From NCBI RefSeq assembly GCF_900129465.1, contig NZ_FSRA01000002.1, positions 930,001-994,000 of the forward strand: a DNA stretch of 64,000 bases, in the 5' to 3' direction. Made by a program: the position numbers and the translations under genes. Numbering within the stretch: the stretch's first letter is position 1; every line of letters starts with the position of its first letter. Below the pieces are notes generated by a model that was given only the letters and a program-made list of their open reading frames with translations, was not told the origin of the DNA and ran no database searches. The stretch is from Chitinophaga niabensis (GTDB lineage Bacteria; Bacteroidota; Bacteroidia; Chitinophagales; Chitinophagaceae). Positions 61,268 through 64,000 of this stretch are shown one piece after another.

Positions 61268-63136
61268 ATGTTCCCTTCTTACGATGTTATTGTTGTCGGT
61301 GCCGGACATGCCGGATGTGAAGCTGCAGCCGCTGCAGCCAACATGGGCTCCCGTGTGTTGCTCGTAACCATGAATATGCAAACAATCGCCCAAATGAGTT
61401 GCAACCCTGCTATGGGTGGTATCGCAAAAGGACAAATTGTACGCGAAATAGATGCCCTCGGTGGATACTCAGGCATCGTCACAGACCAATCCATGATCCA
61501 GTTCAGGATGCTGAACCGGAGTAAAGGCCCCGCTATGTGGAGCCCAAGAACACAAAATGATCGCATGCTCTTTGCCGCAAAATGGAGAGAAGCGTTAGAA
61601 AATACCCCTAACGTAGACTTTTACCAGGATATGGTGAAAGGTTTACTCATTAAAAATGGCGTTTGCCATGGTGTAATAACCGGCCTCGGACATGAAATCC
61701 AGGCAAAATCTGTGGTCCTTACCAACGGCACTTTCCTGAATGGTGTCATACACATCGGCGATAAACAGTTCGGCGGCGGCAGAGTAGCAGAAAAAGCAGC
61801 CACGGGCATCACAGAACAACTGGTTTCCCTGGGCTTTGAAAGTGACCGTCTCAAAACAGGTACCCCTCCCCGTGTGGATGGCCGTAGCCTGGATTATTCC
61901 AAAATGGAAGAACAAAAAGGAGATGAAGAGATCGTAGGATTCTCTTACATGGATGTGGAAAAGATCAAACCTTCCCAACAAAGAAGCTGCTGGATCACCT
62001 ATACAAGTGAACAGGTACATGATATCCTCCGCACTGGTTTCGACAGATCACCCATGTTCCAGGGAAGGATTCAGGGAACAGGACCAAGATATTGCCCAAG
62101 TATTGAAGATAAGATCAACCGTTTCGCAGAAAGAGAACGCCATCAATTGTTCGTAGAACCAGAAGGTTTTAATACTGTAGAGATCTATGTGAACGGATTT
62201 TCCACCTCTTTACCGGAAGAAGTTCAACTAAAAGCACTGCAATTAGTTCCCGGTTTTGAGAATGTAAGGATCTTCCGCCCCGGCTACGCGATCGAATACG
62301 ATTTCTTCCCACCTACCCAATTGCAGTTTTCATTAGAAACAAAACAGGTATCCAACCTCTTTTTTGCCGGTCAGATCAATGGAACAACAGGGTATGAAGA
62401 AGCTGCCTGCCAGGGATTAATGGCCGGGATCAATGCTCATCAAAAAGCAAAAGAGCTCGAACCACTTGTACTGAAACGCAGCGAAGCCTACATAGGCGTA
62501 TTAATTGATGACCTGATCAACAAGGGAACAGACGAACCTTACCGCATGTTTACCTCCCGGGCTGAGTTCAGAACACTACTCCGCCAGGATAATGCAGACC
62601 TCCGCCTCACAGAAAAGAGCTATAAATTAGGGCTCGCTACAGAAGAAAGGATGCAGAAAACCAGGGAAAAGCTCTCCGGAGTAGACCAGGTGAAAACCAT
62701 TCTGAAAGAATTAGCACTTGAACCCGAGGAAATCAATACCTGGTTGCAGCAAAACGGATCTTCCCCGCTGAAGGAAAAACAAAGAGCGCACCAGATATTA
62801 CTGCGCCCCGGGTTGGATATTATGTCTATGAAAGAGCAGATCGGAAAAGTTGGAAATGCGCTCACCGGATTCAGCAGGGAAGTTTTGGAACAGGTAGAAA
62901 TCCAGGTGAAGTACGATACTTATATCGAAAAAGAAAATGAGCTGGTGAAAAGAATGAGCGAACTGGAAGATCTGATCATCCCCGATTCTTTCGATTACAC
63001 CAAACTCGTTTCACTTTCTAACGAAGCACGGCAAAAATTCACCCGTATCAAACCGCGCACTTTAGGACAAGCCAGCCGGATCAGCGGAGTTAATCCAAGC
63101 GATGTACAAATTCTCATGGTTTTCATGGGCAGATAA
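61268..63136 (+). CDS. mnmG: tRNA uridine 5-carboxymethylaminomethyl modification enzyme MnmG (GidA)
   Basis: 622 residues. FAD-binding VVGAGHAGCEAAAAAANMG at the N-terminus, then the family block SCNPAMGGIAKGQIVREIDALGG, GTFLNGVIHIG, and RLKTGTPPRVDGRSLDY with the GTPPR motif. The conserved QINGTTGYEEAACQGLMAG and a C-terminal helical domain (to LGQASRISGVNPSDVQ) follow. With MnmE it modifies U34 of several tRNAs. The gene is classically found next to oriC in many bacteria, which fits the DnaA boxes and parS sites nearby. Confidence 0.97.
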   Translation: MFPSYDVIVVGAGHAGCEAAAAAANMGSRVLLVTMNMQTIAQMSCNPAMGGIAKGQIVREIDALGGYSGIVTDQSMIQFRMLNRSKGPAMWSPRTQNDRMLFAAKWREALENTPNVDFYQDMVKGLLIKNGVCHGVITGLGHEIQAKSVVLTNGTFLNGVIHIGDKQFGGGRVAEKAATGITEQLVSLGFESDRLKTGTPPRVDGRSLDYSKMEEQKGDEEIVGFSYMDVEKIKPSQQRSCWITYTSEQVHDILRTGFDRSPMFQGRIQGTGPRYCPSIEDKINRFAERERHQLFVEPEGFNTVEIYVNGFSTSLPEEVQLKALQLVPGFENVRIFRPGYAIEYDFFPPTQLQFSLETKQVSNLFFAGQINGTTGYEEAACQGLMAGINAHQKAKELEPLVLKRSEAYIGVLIDDLINKGTDEPYRMFTSRAEFRTLLRQDNADLRLTEKSYKLGLATEERMQKTREKLSGVDQVKTILKELALEPEEINTWLQQNGSSPLKEKQRAHQILLRPGLDIMSMKEQIGKVGNALTGFSREVLEQVEIQVKYDTYIEKENELVKRMSELEDLIIPDSFDYTKLVSLSNEARQKFTRIKPRTLGQASRISGVNPSDVQILMVFMGR

Positions 63137-63526
63137 AAAATCTATTTACAGCATAAACGAAAAAGCACTCCAACAGGGTGCTTTTTCTATTTTTAACATA
63201 ACTAATTGAAAATCAATAAAATAAAAACATCCCCAAATTTCAACGATCTCCCCTTAGGTAATGTAGTAGTATCAAAATCGCCCCAAAATCAATAAAAGGC
63301 TTAAAAAATGGCTTTTTGAAGAAAGGGGTAAAAATGGCTTTTACGAAGGTGAAAAAAAAGTAATTTTTCCACATCAAAGGCAACTCCTGTGAATTGAAAC
63401 ACGTAAAAGATGTGAAGCAAAGAACAACATCTAAACCTTTTAAAAAAGATTCGGTAACTTATGAAGAGAGGAGGATTTTCGATAAAGGAGATTTTCCAGG
63501 GTAAGTTAAGATAGCAACAAAAAACA
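63137..63526. other. 390-bp intergenic region before the sigma factor gene
   Basis: Contains the mnmG terminator (63159-63190). The rest is A-rich with no clear promoter. A 17-codon frame (63461-63514) in phase with the sigma gene ends in TAG just before its GTG start. Confidence 0.5.
63159..63190 (+). terminator. terminator of mnmG
   Basis: Stem AAAAAGCAC/GTGCTTTTT followed by a T-rich tail (CTATTTTT). Confidence 0.85.
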
Positions 63527-64000
63527 GTGCAGGACATAGCAGATATCATCGAAGGTTGCTGCCAATGGAAACGTAGCAGCCAGGAGGCACTTTACCGGCA
63601 ATTCTTTGGATATGCCATGGCTATCTGTTTGCGTTATGCATCTAACAAGGACGAGGCGATTGAAATTCTAAACGATGGGTTCCTGAAAATTTTTAACCAT
63701 ATACAATCTTACGATACATCCCGACCTTTCAAAAGCTGGCTCAGTAAGATCATGGCCAATACGGCAATTGATCATTTACGCAGCAAAAAGAAAATATCAT
63801 TCTCTGAAGATATTACACAAGCCTATGATCTCGGGGTGTCTGATGATAAAGCACTGGACAAACTTGCCTATGAAGAATTACTCCAACTGGTGCAGGACTT
63901 ACCTCCCGCTTATAAGACCGTTTTTAACCTATACGTTATGGAAGGATTTCAACACCAGGAGATTGCAGACCTGTTGGGTATCTCCGAAGGTACCTCCAAG
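63527..64000 (+). CDS. ECF-type RNA polymerase sigma factor (3' end outside window)
   Basis: 158 codons visible, open to the window edge. Region 2 is recognisable (NDGFLKIFNHIQSYD, then FKSWLSKIMANTAIDHLR, with the promoter-melting helix). Region 4 is the HTH LPPAYKTVFNLYVMEGFQHQ followed by EIADLLGISEGTSK. An in-frame TAG at 63512 means the start must lie after it; GTG 63527 is the only good candidate. Such sigma factors in Bacteroidota usually answer an anti-sigma factor encoded downstream, which would be outside the window. Confidence 0.88.
   Translation, partial: MQDIADIIEGCCQWKRSSQEALYRQFFGYAMAICLRYASNKDEAIEILNDGFLKIFNHIQSYDTSRPFKSWLSKIMANTAIDHLRSKKKISFSEDITQAYDLGVSDDKALDKLAYEELLQLVQDLPPAYKTVFNLYVMEGFQHQEIADLLGISEGTSK

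Overview
The window looks like chromosomal DNA of a Bacteroidota bacterium, most likely a Chitinophaga-like member of the Chitinophagaceae. Four things point there: a type IX secretion cargo protein beside a PorP/SprF partner, several GLPGLI/DUF2490/DUF3472/DUF3500/S46-peptidase proteins typical of that phylum, Bacteroidota-type -7 promoter boxes (TAnnTTTG) in front of many genes, and very few Shine-Dalgarno sequences. The genus is an inference. No rRNA, tRNA, CRISPR array, insertion sequence or prophage was seen.

Left part (1-25 kb): the end of a Gfo/Idh/MocA oxidoreductase, a small conserved protein, then a giant (about 2060 residue) secreted repeat protein encoded with its PorP/SprF partner. 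Decayed copies of the 3' end of such a gene lie on both sides of this pair. Next come two small lipoproteins, a DPP7-type S46 dipeptidyl-peptidase, a TPR protein with an M50-like metalloprotease, PBP4-type DacB, and a group of exported sugar-related proteins (a Tat-exported oxidoreductase, an FGE-fold protein and a hydroxypyruvate-isomerase-like TIM barrel). An operon follows: arginase-like, YitT, esterase, DUF2490. A 41-codon lipoprotein-like gene is present at 23.4 kb.

Middle (25-53 kb): mainly housekeeping. It holds polA, a C1 peptidase, a YciO/Sua5 protein, mtgA, an operon of a PNGase F-like protein with PnuC and an NadR-type kinase (NAD salvage), an Nfu iron-sulfur protein, mgsA, a GHL10 glycosidase-like protein, gltB-gltD, a YpfJ-type metallopeptidase, a lipase, an RlpA-like lipoprotein, a membrane protein with an XRE regulator behind a perfect palindromic operator, and corA.

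Right part (53-64 kb): this has the hallmarks of an origin region. The 754-bp gap between a PpiD-like chaperone and nadA carries four perfect and about six near-perfect DnaA boxes. Three parS-like palindromes follow 3-4 kb away, in and beside an unusually long (1.87 kb) gene-free stretch between ybeY and mnmG (gidA). One parS lies inside a 32-bp perfect palindrome that overlaps the ybeY stop codon and doubles as a terminator-like hairpin. I regard this as the most important observation: a candidate oriC with a ParB-loading zone. The window ends inside an ECF sigma factor gene with a GTG start.
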